Part shown: in pieces, positions 8,319 to 16,738 of the stretch
Layout of the letters: each line of letters begins with the position of its first letter
Numbering within the stretch: the stretch's first letter is position 1
Assembly (NCBI RefSeq): GCF_049959315.1
Contig: NZ_CP188201.1
DNA length: 64,000 nucleotides
Source of the DNA: Serratia proteamaculans_D
GTDB lineage: Bacteria > Pseudomonadota > Gammaproteobacteria > Enterobacterales > Enterobacteriaceae
Direction: 5' to 3' (one strand)
Made by a program: the position numbers and the translations under genes
The notes under the pieces: generated by a model
What the model saw: only the letters and a program-made list of their open reading frames with translations
What the model was told of the DNA's origin: nothing
Database searches by the model: none

Positions 8319-9026
8319 CTATAAGTTAATGAAAAAATCCACCGACTCGAAGCGCCAGTATTCGATATCCACCTGCACGATACGGCGCTGGGCATCGGCA
8401 CGATGCTTCTCTACCAGAATCGACGGCGTGCTGGCGTTGCCGCCCATCACCTTGCAGGCATCACCGGATAATCGGGTCGGTTTAAAGGCCAAATGATGGG
8501 TGCGAGTCGGGGTGCCGTAGGCGTTTTCCCACACATCGGCGAAAGAGCCATCACCTAAAAGGTCGATAAAACCGGGGGCTTCTTGCGGGCTGATAAAGGT
8601 TTCGTGATAAAACACGATGTGATTGTCCAGCGCCCCCCAGCCACAGATTTTGTAGACCTCTGCCCCTTCACTAAGCTGCAGTAAATCGCAAATAGCTGCC
8701 GGAGCCGTCAAGATTCGCTCCTTGGTCATATAGCCCCAGGAAGGAAAACGACCCTGCTCAATGGCCGCCTGTTTGAAGCTGGTAGACGAATTGGGGTTGT
8801 AGTTAAAGCGTGGCAATGCTGCAAACCAGCCCCGACGATCCTTACGGAATATCCTCGACTCACTTTCCAGGAACAGCAGCGCCTGACGCAGTGTCATACG
8901 TTTAATGTTCAGCAATTCCCCCAGTTCTCGCTCCGAAGGAAGCTTGTCGCCGGGGGCTATTGCGCCCTGACTCAGCCAGTCATTAAGCCTTTGCTTGGCC
9001 AGTTCAACGGTAGAGTTGTTTTCCAT
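8319..9026 (-). CDS. yihL: GntR/HutC-family regulator (YihL type)
   Basis: A 235-residue regulator: N-terminal GntR winged helix-turn-helix (about 5-70; GDKLPSERELGELLNIKRMTLRQ) and a C-terminal UTRA ligand-binding domain (about 90-230), typical of the HutC subfamily that senses small metabolites. First gene of the yihLMN operon. A perfect 12-bp palindrome lies 12 bases upstream of the start (9039-9050) and is a likely autoregulatory operator. The ligand is unknown. Confidence 0.85.
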   Translation of the reverse strand: MENNSTVELAKQRLNDWLSQGAIAPGDKLPSERELGELLNIKRMTLRQALLFLESESRIFRKDRRGWFAALPRFNYNPNSSTSFKQAAIEQGRFPSWGYMTKERILTAPAAICDLLQLSEGAEVYKICGWGALDNHIVFYHETFISPQEAPGFIDLLGDGSFADVWENAYGTPTRTHHLAFKPTRLSGDACKVMGGNASTPSILVEKHRADAQRRIVQVDIEYWRFESVDFFINL

Positions 9027-9038
9027 AGCTCACTTTAT

Positions 9039-9050
9039 TGGTTTAAACCA
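9039..9050. promoter_or_regulatory. Perfect 12-bp palindrome, candidate YihL operator
   Basis: TGGTTTAAACCA is a perfect palindrome just upstream of yihL. GntR/HutC operators often have a GT-N-TA-N-AC core, and GTTTAAAC fits. Binding is inferred from position and family only. Confidence 0.5.
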
Positions 9051-9141
9051 GATTACCTAACAGTATCGCGGTGAATTATGACAAACAATGGGGGCACCGA
9101 ATTTTATATGTGACTCCTGTCCCAGAACCGAAAGGATGCCG

Positions 9142-10377
9142 CTAATGCGCCGCATCTGAGGCCGGCATCACACGCAGCGTCAGCCCCCAGAACAACAAGG
9201 CCGTCAGGCTGACGCCCGCCCCCAGCCAACACACGCCGTACCAACCCGCCAGAGCAAACACGTGGGTACTGGCAAAGGCACCCAGTCCGCTGCCCGCCGC
9301 ATAGAACAGCATGTAGCAGCCGACTAACCGGCTATGAGACTGCGGATGTGCGCTGAAAATCATACTCTGATTCAACACGTGAATAGCCTGCCCGGCCAGA
9401 TCGAGCAGCACAATGCCCATAATCAGCCATCCCAGCCCATAACTCAGCAGGCCGAGCGGCAACCAGGCCAGCACCAACAGCAACAGACAGATACCGGTTG
9501 CCAACTGCCCCAGGCCGCGATCGGCCAGATGTCCGGCACGTACCGCCGCCAGCGCACCCACTGCCCCCACCAGACCAAAGGCCCCAATCACCGAATGTGA
9601 AAAATTAAACGGCGCCTGACTGAGTGGCAGCACCAGGGCACTCCAGAAGATGCTGAATGCCGCAAACATCAGCAGCGCCAGCATGCCGCGGATCTGCAGC
9701 GTCCGGTCGCGCCACAGCAGCGTCAGCATTGATCGCAACAGCGCCGGATAGCTGAGTGTTGAAGGCGCTGTTTGGTGTACGGGCAACAGACGAGCCAATA
9801 CAGGCAACAGAACCAGAGTTACCGCCGCCGAGAAAAAGTAAACCGCTCGCCAGCCGCCGATGTCCGCCAGTGCGCCGGAAAGCGTGCGCGCCAATAACAA
9901 CCCGAGAACCACGCCGCCTTGCGCAGCGCCCACCACCCGTCCCCGCTCATGCGGCGCTGCCAAGGTGGCGGCGAAGGCAACCAATCCCTGGGTCATGGCG
10001 GTCCCCAGTAACCCCACCAGCAGCATGCCGACCAGCAATAACAGGCTGCTGTTCGCCCAACCGACCACACAAAGTGCAGCAATCAACAGCAGTTGCTGAA
10101 CCGCCAACAGCCGATGGCGATTAACCCGATCGCCCAACGGCACCACCAGCAACAAGGCCAATGCACAGCCTAACTGAGTGACGGTGATCACCATGCCCAC
10201 CGAAGCTAGGCTGATATGAAAATCCAGGGCAATGGCATCCAGCAAAGGTTGAGCGTAATACACATTCGCCACGCTAAAGGCGCTGGCCCCCGCCAGCAAT
10301 AACACCAGCGACGCAGGCAGACGACTCAGCGCTCCGCCCTGCGCGGCACAAATCGGATCCAGCGTTTTATCACTCAT
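9142..10377 (-). CDS. MFS transporter, DHA1 drug-efflux type
   Basis: A 411-residue, 12-helix major facilitator. The start at 10377 is chosen because GGAGCGAACG precedes that ATG; an upstream in-frame extension of 46 codons would run through the divergent promoter. MFS motif A appears in the helix 2-3 loop as PLGDRVNRHRLL, with motif C-like Gly/Leu-rich helices following, which suggests an exporter similar to YnfM/AraJ-class proteins. It is divergent from an HxlR regulator across 95 bases holding an inverted repeat, so it is probably induced by the compound that inactivates that regulator. Confidence 0.85.
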   Translation of the reverse strand: MSDKTLDPICAAQGGALSRLPASLVLLLAGASAFSVANVYYAQPLLDAIALDFHISLASVGMVITVTQLGCALALLLVVPLGDRVNRHRLLAVQQLLLIAALCVVGWANSSLLLLVGMLLVGLLGTAMTQGLVAFAATLAAPHERGRVVGAAQGGVVLGLLLARTLSGALADIGGWRAVYFFSAAVTLVLLPVLARLLPVHQTAPSTLSYPALLRSMLTLLWRDRTLQIRGMLALLMFAAFSIFWSALVLPLSQAPFNFSHSVIGAFGLVGAVGALAAVRAGHLADRGLGQLATGICLLLLVLAWLPLGLLSYGLGWLIMGIVLLDLAGQAIHVLNQSMIFSAHPQSHSRLVGCYMLFYAAGSGLGAFASTHVFALAGWYGVCWLGAGVSLTALLFWGLTLRVMPASDAAH

Positions 10378-10392
10378 CGTTCGCTCCAAAGT

Positions 10393-10409
10393 GGTTTCAT
10401 TATTAAACC
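10393..10409. promoter_or_regulatory. Inverted repeat between MFS and HxlR genes
   Basis: GGTTT and AAACC are separated by 7 bases, in the 95-base divergent intergenic region. The geometry (5-7-5) is the same as at the second HxlR divergon at 19489. A TATAAT-like -10 for the HxlR gene follows at about 10435. Likely HxlR operator by position. Confidence 0.55.
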
Positions 10410-10472
10410 AAATGAACTTTACGCACGGAGGTTTTATAATGCAACCAGATATCGCTGCAGGAAGGGAAAGCC

Positions 10473-10922
10473 ATGAAACGTAAAAGTCTGGAAGATGCAC
10501 AGTGCCCGGTGGCACGTACGCTGGATGTGATTGGTGACTGGTGGTCGCTGCTGATTGTGCGCGACGCCTTCGACGGTGTACGGCGCTTCAGTGAATTTCA
10601 AAAGGGACTGGGGATGGCGAAGAATATCCTCTCTACCCGGCTACGCACCCTGGTGGCGCACGGAATTTTGGAGGTTGCCCCTGCCTCGGACGGCAGCGCC
10701 TATCAGGAATATATTCTCACCGACAAGGGCCGCGCCCTGTTCCCGGTGATTGTCGGCCTGCGTCAGTGGGGGGAGGATTATCTGTTTGACGCACAGGAGG
10801 CAAGATCAACACTGGTAGAAAGCGACACCCGCCAACCGATCCCGCGCATGACGCCAACCGGCAGCACCGGGCAGGTTCTTACGCCGCTGAATACTTTGGT
10901 GGTGAAGGTCGGTGATGAATGA
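10473..10922 (+). CDS. HxlR-family transcriptional regulator
   Basis: A 149-residue HxlR winged-helix protein with the typical N-terminus CPVARTLDVIGDWWSLLIVRDAF, including a single early cysteine (Cys11) at the place where redox- or electrophile-sensing HxlR members carry theirs. The wing region ILSTRLRTLVAHGIL follows. The C-terminal 40 residues extend past the core fold. Divergent from the MFS exporter gene and probably its repressor or activator; an inverted repeat lies between them. Confidence 0.87.
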   Translation: MKRKSLEDAQCPVARTLDVIGDWWSLLIVRDAFDGVRRFSEFQKGLGMAKNILSTRLRTLVAHGILEVAPASDGSAYQEYILTDKGRALFPVIVGLRQWGEDYLFDAQEARSTLVESDTRQPIPRMTPTGSTGQVLTPLNTLVVKVGDE

Positions 10923-10952
10923 CGGATCCTTGGCCAGGCGCATGTTCGGCTA

Positions 10953-11315
10953 TTAGTGGCCGAAAAGCAGCTCGGTGTATTTCCTGGAAACGGCTCCGGT
11001 GCGTTTACCGCCTTCGCCGTAGTAGCGATCCTCGCGGCACAGTCGCTCTTTGACATCGCAGAAAATGCCATTGGCAAAGGTGAATTCGGTCGGATCGAAG
11101 TCACCTTGCGAATACAGTTTGCTGGCGACTTTCTTGCCGAGATACTTTTCGGTCAATGGGCGGGAAATGCCATCGGTGCCATTCGCACAGGCATAACGGT
11201 CGCACAACACGCCTGATGCCGGTGACTTGAGGGATGAGTTTTGCTTCGCCTGCGCAGGCATCACGGATGCGGCAAGCAGCAGAGTCAGTGAGAACGAAAG
11301 TGCTATTTTATTCAA
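10953..11315 (-). CDS. Secreted YcgJ-like (Fels-1-like) protein
   Basis: A protein of 120 residues if it starts at the TTG at 11315. That start is preferred because GAGG lies 8 bases upstream and a clean signal peptide follows (NKIALSFSLTLLLAASVMPAQA). An in-frame ATG at 11363 would add 16 residues before the signal peptide. The mature part has four cysteines (GVLCDRYAC, GIFCDVKERLC) likely to form two disulfides in the periplasm. The pattern recalls the YcgJ/Fels-1-like family, whose function I do not know. No operon partner. Confidence 0.68.
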   Translation of the reverse strand: MNKIALSFSLTLLLAASVMPAQAKQNSSLKSPASGVLCDRYACANGTDGISRPLTEKYLGKKVASKLYSQGDFDPTEFTFANGIFCDVKERLCREDRYYGEGGKRTGAVSRKYTELLFGH

Positions 11316-11489
11316 TGAGTCAGCCTCGTTTAATGGCAGAGCGCCCGTTATTGGGAGCACCATACTGCCATAAAAAACAGGCCTTTGACGATGTGCAATT
11401 TTACAGATTAATCATGGGGAACGGTGTAAAAAAACACCTCCAGGTTAATTAGTCTCTACAACTTCGAGTTGTGCGTTTTTACACAGCCT

Positions 11490-11518
11490 TCGCAATACCC
11501 CCCGGGTGATGTATAGTC
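11490..11518 (+). promoter_or_regulatory. Candidate rluF promoter
   Basis: TTCGCA (-35) and TATAGT (-10) are separated by 17 bases, about 20 bases upstream of the rluF start. Sequence match only. Confidence 0.5.
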
Positions 11519-11537
11519 CGCGTTTTACGGGGACACC

Positions 11538-12338
11538 ATGCCAACTCAATCATCCATTCGCCTGAATAAATACATTAGCGACAGCGGTATCTGTTCCCGC
11601 CGTCAGGCCGATCGCTATATCAAACTGGGTAAGGTTTTTATCAACGATAACCTGGCCGAGGTAGGTGCGCCGGTATTTATTGGCGATGTTGTCAGTGTTA
11701 ACGGGCAGCAGATAGCGCCGCGTAATGATGCAGATCTGGTGCTGATCGCGCTGAATAAACCTGTGGGCATCATCACCAGCATGGGCAAACACGTGCCGAA
11801 CAACATCGGTGATTTCGTTAACCACAGCCAGCGCACCTTCCCCATAGGCCGTCTGGATAAAGATTCTCAGGGGCTGATTTTTCTGACCAACCGCGGTGAA
11901 CTGGTCAATAAGATCCTGCGCGCCGGCAACAATCACCAAAAAGAGTACCTGGTCAGCGTCGACAAACCGCTGACCGATGAGTTTATTCAGGGCATGGGAG
12001 CAGGCGTGCCGATACTGGATACAGTGACGAAACCTTGCCAAGTGGAAAAAGACGCCCCACAGGTGTTTCGCATTACGCTGGTGCAGGGGCTTAACCGCCA
12101 AATCCGCCGCATGTGCAAATACTTCGGCTATCAAGTCACCAAACTTGAGCGCGTGCGCATTATGAATATCAGTCTGGAAGGGTTGGCGCTGGGCGAATGG
12201 CGGGACTTGAGTGAGAATGAACGAGCCGAGTTATTTAAGCTGCTGGAGCACTCTTCGTCTGAGGACCTCGACCTGCCACGGGGAGCCGAGATACCGCCAG
12301 GCAACAATCATCTGTTGCCCAACGATACCCCGTTATAA
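11538..12338 (+). CDS. rluF: 23S rRNA pseudouridine(2604) synthase
   Basis: A 266-residue RsuA-type pseudouridine synthase: an N-terminal S4 RNA-binding domain (about 7-55; RLNKYISDSGICSRRQADRY) and a catalytic domain with the family motif GRLDKDSQGLI carrying the catalytic aspartate, followed by LNRQIRRMCKYFGY. By overall similarity it is RluF, which modifies U2604 of 23S rRNA. GGGGACACC precedes the ATG. It converges on the autotransporter gene with only 22 bases between, and no clear terminator is seen there. Confidence 0.93.
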   Translation: MPTQSSIRLNKYISDSGICSRRQADRYIKLGKVFINDNLAEVGAPVFIGDVVSVNGQQIAPRNDADLVLIALNKPVGIITSMGKHVPNNIGDFVNHSQRTFPIGRLDKDSQGLIFLTNRGELVNKILRAGNNHQKEYLVSVDKPLTDEFIQGMGAGVPILDTVTKPCQVEKDAPQVFRITLVQGLNRQIRRMCKYFGYQVTKLERVRIMNISLEGLALGEWRDLSENERAELFKLLEHSSSEDLDLPRGAEIPPGNNHLLPNDTPL

Positions 12339-12360
12339 CAAAACCGAATTTATCAAGAAA

Positions 12361-15300
12361 TCAGAATGACCATCGGATGTTGGCATTAACGGCATTAACC
12401 TGGGTATCAGAACCGTATTGCCCCTGATAGCCGAGATCCAGGCTAGTGGATCGCGACAGCTTCACGCTCACCCCAACGTCCGCCACCATCAGGTTGTCAT
12501 CAACCGCGGTGCCCTGCGTGGTAAACGCATCGCTGCCGGCAAAGGCCATACGCGAAGAGGTGGTTTTATCACCGTAGGCATGTTGCCAACCCAATGAGCC
12601 ATAAAGGCTGACGTTTTGCGGCAGTTCAACCGTACCGCGCACGCCCAACGTGGAATAGAAGGTATTCATCGTTTCATTACGCACGCTCAGCGCTGCGGCG
12701 CCGCCACTTTCCTCGAAGTTATCCGTATGCAGACGGATGTAACTCAGATTGACGAAGGGCTCAAGATTCGCGTCCGACTGCCCAAAACGGTAGCCCGCTT
12801 CGGTGAACGCCAGCAGCGAGTCAGCATCATAGTCTGCCTTAAGCCGATCCGAGTAATTACCGAAGTTAACGTTGCGTTCATTTTCCAGCCGGTGCCAGGT
12901 GTAACCCAACGCGCCACGTAACGAGAAGGCGCCCTGCTGCCCTGCAGCATACAGACCGAGGTGATAGTTATCGCTGTCGGACTTGGAGCGGCGGCTATCG
13001 ACATCATAATCACCGCGGCTATAACCAAAATACCCGCCAACGCGAACACTGCTATCCGCTAATTTATGGTCTGCCCCCAGCAGGAAACCGCTGGTGTTGC
13101 CATCGAGTTTTCCGACGTTGTCGTTACCGCTGTTTCTTGCCCATGAGCCAAACGTCTGCCCCCACACGCCACTGTTTTCGGCCTGCGCCGGTTGAACCAG
13201 CGTCATCGCCAATGGCGGAACGGGCAACGTATCGTTGTCAAAAGCGCGTAACATGCGCTGATTGAGCACATTGAACAGCATGGTGCTGCCGGCAATCAGG
13301 TTAGATTGCATGGAGGGATAAACCTCACCAGAAAGTTGATTGAATGCCTCACGTGCTTCGGGCGCACTCAATAACAACAGTGAGTTGTACAGGGCCAATG
13401 AAGGGCCACCTTGCGCCAGAGTCGAGAGCGCACCCGCGGTATTCCATTGGTTGTCGGTTTGTGCCACCGTCTGGAAAATACCGGGCTTGCCGCTGCCTTC
13501 TCCCGGATTCTCACCACCTGGGTTTTCGCCTCCCGGATTCTCACCGCCTGGGTTCTCGCCTCCCGGGTTTTCACCGCCCGGATTCTCACCGCCTGGATTT
13601 TCCCCACCTGGATTCTCACCACCCGGATTTTCACCGCCGCCTTTCTGCGCAATCGTCAGATCCACGGCGTTAGCATCGTGTTTGAGCGCCACGTCCAGGA
13701 ACGCAGATTTTGAGACCGCTTCGGCGAACTGCCCGTCAATTCCCCCTTCCGAGGTTAAAATACGGTAGCTTTGGCCGGTCTTATAGCTGGTTTGCGGGTC
13801 CAGCGCGGTCACCTGCACCTTGGTCTGATCGCTGATGGTGGTTTTACCCGTGACCACCAGTTTGTCACTGCTGCCATCGCCGGCGATATCGACGTCGTAG
13901 AAAGATTCACCAATGAAATTCAGATAGCGTTTCAGCGTCAGAGTGCCAATATTCCCGTCGCCGGGAGAAATATGGCCGCCGGACTGAATTTCTGTCTGAC
14001 CTAAAGTGCCATTGCCGCCCAACGTGCCGCCGGATTTGATCGACGCGGCACTGCTGTAACCCAGACCATTGCTGACGTCGGAACCGGCTGTCGCATTGAG
14101 GATCAGCGTACCGCCATTCTCGGCACTCAGGGTCTGCACGTCGAAAGGACTGTCTTCTGGCTGCGTATTGATATCGCTGTTAATGATGATTTTGCCGCCA
14201 CGGGCGGTTACGTTCGCCTTAAGCTGGGTAAGATCCCCGCTCAGCGTCGTCCGCCCGGCGGTGTTGATCACTTCACCTTCGCCAACCATCTTATTGCGGA
14301 AATCGTAGCTGTCGGAGGTATGGTTAAAGTACACGTAGCTACCGAATAACCCACCGCGCAGATTGACCACCGTTTGGGCATCGAGAGTACCCGCACCGCC
14401 CGCTGCACCGAGCGTGGGTTCGGTCAGACCGGTGCCGGTATCCATATTGCCGCGGCTACCGATGACTAGCGCGCCCCTGTTCGAACCGGAACCGGTATCG
14501 CCCAACAGCAGTTCGTTAGCCCCGGCGGAGAATGTTCCGCCGTCCACCACCGACAGTACACCGTTGCCATAATCGCCCACGTTGACGCTGCCAGCACTGG
14601 TAAAGCGCGAGTTCTCACCGGCGATATAAAGCTCGGCAGTTTTGCGCGAGCCTGAAACGCCGGCAATTTCCGCGCTGCCGACGTTAACCACGCCGCCATT
14701 GAGCACGTCCACATCGCCGTTGGCCGTGAGCGTTTGGCTGATGTTCCACTGCGAATTTTTGCCCGTCACCGTGGCTTTGGGGTTCAGCTTGTCGGCCTCA
14801 TCAGGCTTGAATCCGCTGTCTATTCTGGCGGCGGCCGTGGTTGTCACCACCCCGCCATCTTCAATCAACAGAGTGGAACGCGCGCCCTGCCCAAAGCCGA
14901 TGCCAAGCCTGTCGCTGGTCACCCTGGCCCCGGCCCCTTTGACATTCAAATGGCTGTCGTAACCCCCGGTGGTGCCGACGATAATTTCTTTCGCACTGGC
15001 CAGCCCGCCATCTTCAACCCGTAATGTCCCCTGACCGAGGTTCAAACTGCCAAGCAGAACATTTTGATCGTTGACGGCGCTCAATACCGCGTTCGGTCCT
15101 CTGACCGTGACCAGGCTTTCATAAATTTTGCCGTCTGAGCGGGTGCCAATATTGATGTTAAAGCCGCCGACCTGGCCATTATCTATCAACAGGTTTCCAC
15201 TTTGATTGCGACCGACGTAAACATTGCCGCTGTAGGCTAAGGGTTCTGTCACCTTGGATTCACCATCGAATATAACGTCGTCGGCCCGAGCAATATCGGC

Positions 15301-15396
15301 AGATCCGATCAATATCAATGGTGCGGAAAAAAGTGCGAGGTAAACTTTGGAAAGCGGTTTTCTTACCGCTAAATGATGCGATATTTTATCTTTCAT
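12361..15396 (-). CDS. Type V autotransporter with GGENP repeat linker
   Basis: A 1011-residue protein secreted by the type Va route. An extended signal peptide (about 1-39, ending IARA) leads into a passenger of about 540 residues rich in G-T/S-L repeats (such as GGNGTLGQTEIQSGGHISPG) typical of a right-handed beta-helix. Nine copies of a GGENP unit follow (about residues 587-631), then a linker and a C-terminal 12-strand barrel of roughly 270 residues (starting near VWGQTFGSWARNSG) ending in the aromatic signature NIRWSF. No protease triad is evident in the passenger, so an adhesin or surface-structure role is more likely than an enzyme. Monocistronic. Confidence 0.92.
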   Translation of the reverse strand: MKDKISHHLAVRKPLSKVYLALFSAPLILIGSADIARADDVIFDGESKVTEPLAYSGNVYVGRNQSGNLLIDNGQVGGFNINIGTRSDGKIYESLVTVRGPNAVLSAVNDQNVLLGSLNLGQGTLRVEDGGLASAKEIIVGTTGGYDSHLNVKGAGARVTSDRLGIGFGQGARSTLLIEDGGVVTTTAAARIDSGFKPDEADKLNPKATVTGKNSQWNISQTLTANGDVDVLNGGVVNVGSAEIAGVSGSRKTAELYIAGENSRFTSAGSVNVGDYGNGVLSVVDGGTFSAGANELLLGDTGSGSNRGALVIGSRGNMDTGTGLTEPTLGAAGGAGTLDAQTVVNLRGGLFGSYVYFNHTSDSYDFRNKMVGEGEVINTAGRTTLSGDLTQLKANVTARGGKIIINSDINTQPEDSPFDVQTLSAENGGTLILNATAGSDVSNGLGYSSAASIKSGGTLGGNGTLGQTEIQSGGHISPGDGNIGTLTLKRYLNFIGESFYDVDIAGDGSSDKLVVTGKTTISDQTKVQVTALDPQTSYKTGQSYRILTSEGGIDGQFAEAVSKSAFLDVALKHDANAVDLTIAQKGGGENPGGENPGGENPGGENPGGENPGGENPGGENPGGENPGGENPGEGSGKPGIFQTVAQTDNQWNTAGALSTLAQGGPSLALYNSLLLLSAPEAREAFNQLSGEVYPSMQSNLIAGSTMLFNVLNQRMLRAFDNDTLPVPPLAMTLVQPAQAENSGVWGQTFGSWARNSGNDNVGKLDGNTSGFLLGADHKLADSSVRVGGYFGYSRGDYDVDSRRSKSDSDNYHLGLYAAGQQGAFSLRGALGYTWHRLENERNVNFGNYSDRLKADYDADSLLAFTEAGYRFGQSDANLEPFVNLSYIRLHTDNFEESGGAAALSVRNETMNTFYSTLGVRGTVELPQNVSLYGSLGWQHAYGDKTTSSRMAFAGSDAFTTQGTAVDDNLMVADVGVSVKLSRSTSLDLGYQGQYGSDTQVNAVNANIRWSF
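13505..13639 (-). repeat. Nine 15-bp tandem repeats encoding GGENP
   Basis: Nine contiguous 15-bp units inside the autotransporter gene, each encoding Gly-Gly-Glu-Asn-Pro, with mostly third-position differences between units. Positioned between passenger and barrel, they form a flexible Pro/Gly-rich spacer. Copy number could vary by slippage without a frameshift because the unit is a multiple of three. Confidence 0.95.
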
Positions 15397-15613
15397 GTTT
15401 TCTCTCCGGCCTAATTAACTTAGTACCATCAAAATTATTATTTATATGAAAAATTCAATGTATTAGAGGGTGTAGAGTGCGTAATGCCGCAAACACAAAT
15501 TGATTGCCATCGAGACGCCAGCTTATTGCCCCCCAGCGCTAACACCTCAATGCCTAACTTATTGGGCTTGCGGATCAATACTGATTTCCCCCTTGGCTCA
15601 CGCCCACAGGAGA

Positions 15614-15928
15614 TTATTTATGCGTGACAACCGGGGTACAGCTCGGGGCGGTCAGCGATGGCGCAGATCCTAAAAACCCTGGCATCATCATCGAAGAGCA
15701 ATCGAAAATCCGCCCTTTTTCAGTGGTGGCGCGGTAAGAGAGTTTTTGTCCACCCAGCGCGTCGGGCTGGGCGCCGTTAACATTGGTCACGGTAATTTCG
15801 TCTGATGAGCCCAGACCCAGCATTTTAGCCGTTTCCGCCTGCAGCAAGGGTATTGCCTGATCGGTTTTCAACGTTGAACAACCGGCGACCAGTAAAGTCA
15901 CGGCCAGAGCGATAAATGGTTTCTTCAT
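15614..15928 (-). CDS. Small putative lipoprotein
   Basis: A 104-residue protein with a signal peptide and the lipobox LVAGC (Cys17), so probably a lipoprotein. The mature part contains ITVTNVNG and SYRATTEKGRIFDCSSMMMPG, with two further cysteines that could pair. I do not recognise the family. It has an AAGGAT-like site and stands alone, downstream of an odd minus-strand terminator at 16024. Confidence 0.72.
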   Translation of the reverse strand: MKKPFIALAVTLLVAGCSTLKTDQAIPLLQAETAKMLGLGSSDEITVTNVNGAQPDALGGQKLSYRATTEKGRIFDCSSMMMPGFLGSAPSLTAPSCTPVVTHK

Positions 15929-16023
15929 AAATTATCCTTTTCAACCAAACAGATCCAAACGCTGAATGGTTCTATGTTTTACCTTATCCAAATCCCCACA
16001 TAATATATTTCCCTTTCCTAAAC

Positions 16024-16050
16024 GAAAAAACCCTCCTAAAGTAGGGAGGG
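16024..16050 (-). terminator. Orphan intrinsic terminator, minus strand
   Basis: On the minus strand CCCTCC and GGAGGG form a 6-7 bp stem with a short loop, followed by TTTTTT. No minus-strand gene ends here; the next minus-strand gene upstream is crotonase at 18595-19428, beyond the convergent two-component genes. It may end a short unannotated RNA antisense to the response-regulator leader. Confidence 0.7.
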
Positions 16051-16105
16051 TGGATAATAAAAGATCATTGGAACCATCCGATACGTTTATACGAAGGAGA
16101 TAGCT

Positions 16106-16738
16106 TTGGGACAGGAATATGCACTGGTCGTTGATGATCATCCTCTGGTGGCAAGTGGTATCGCCAATTTTCTTAATACGCATTGTCGATTTAAACATGT
16201 CCACATGGCGACCAACGAAGATCATTGCTATCGCCACATTATGCTAAATGGCCCTCCTCGTTTAATGGTTATAGATTTTTGGTTATCCAATGGCACAGCC
16301 CTTAAATTACTCAAAGAAGTGAGTGAGCGCTATTCACAGGTTCGCTTATTAGTTGTCAGTGGCGACGACAACAATGAAATAGGGCAAAAAGTGCAAGAGG
16401 CCGGCGGCCACGGTTTCGTACTTAAAAACGAATCTCCTGAATTATTCGCCAAAGCCGTAGCCACACTCACAGACAATCGACTATGGTTTCCTCAGGATAA
16501 TTCGATGGGCGTAGCCTCCGCCCAAAAACATCTGCAAAATTTAAATTTAACACCGCGACAGGTTGAAGTGCTTGCCATGATGTTGCGTGGTTTCCCTAAT
16601 AAAAGAATAGCCTCGCAACTTTCTATTTCAGAACCCACAGTCAAAGAGCACATCAGTAATATTCTGAAAAAAATAGGTGTGAATAGTCGGGTGGAAGCGA
16701 TCACCCTGCTCCACGGCAGGTCGGGGCCGTTACAATGA
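16106..16738 (+). CDS. LuxR/NarL-family response regulator
   Basis: A 210-residue response regulator. The receiver domain (about 4-120) shows the acidic pair DD at 10-11, phosphoacceptor Asp57 (MVIDFWL) and a lysine near 108 (VLKNES). A C-terminal LuxR-type helix-turn-helix (about 147-205) carries LTPRQVEVLAMML and the recognition helix ISEPTVKEHISNILKK. The start is TTG at 16106, supported by GAAGGAG a few bases upstream. It overlaps the following hybrid kinase by 4 bases, so the two form a pair. This gene and the front half of the next are more AT-rich than their surroundings, suggesting acquisition. Signal and targets unknown. Confidence 0.87.
   Translation: MGQEYALVVDDHPLVASGIANFLNTHCRFKHVHMATNEDHCYRHIMLNGPPRLMVIDFWLSNGTALKLLKEVSERYSQVRLLVVSGDDNNEIGQKVQEAGGHGFVLKNESPELFAKAVATLTDNRLWFPQDNSMGVASAQKHLQNLNLTPRQVEVLAMMLRGFPNKRIASQLSISEPTVKEHISNILKKIGVNSRVEAITLLHGRSGPLQ

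Noticed and set aside
13505..13639. Possible CRISPR-like tandem repeats
   Set aside because: Units are 15 bp, contiguous without spacers and in frame with the autotransporter gene; they encode GGENP.
15941..16237. 98-codon open frame on the minus strand upstream of the lipoprotein
   Set aside because: Overlaps the response-regulator start on the other strand, spans the orphan terminator, and has no domain or ribosome binding site support.
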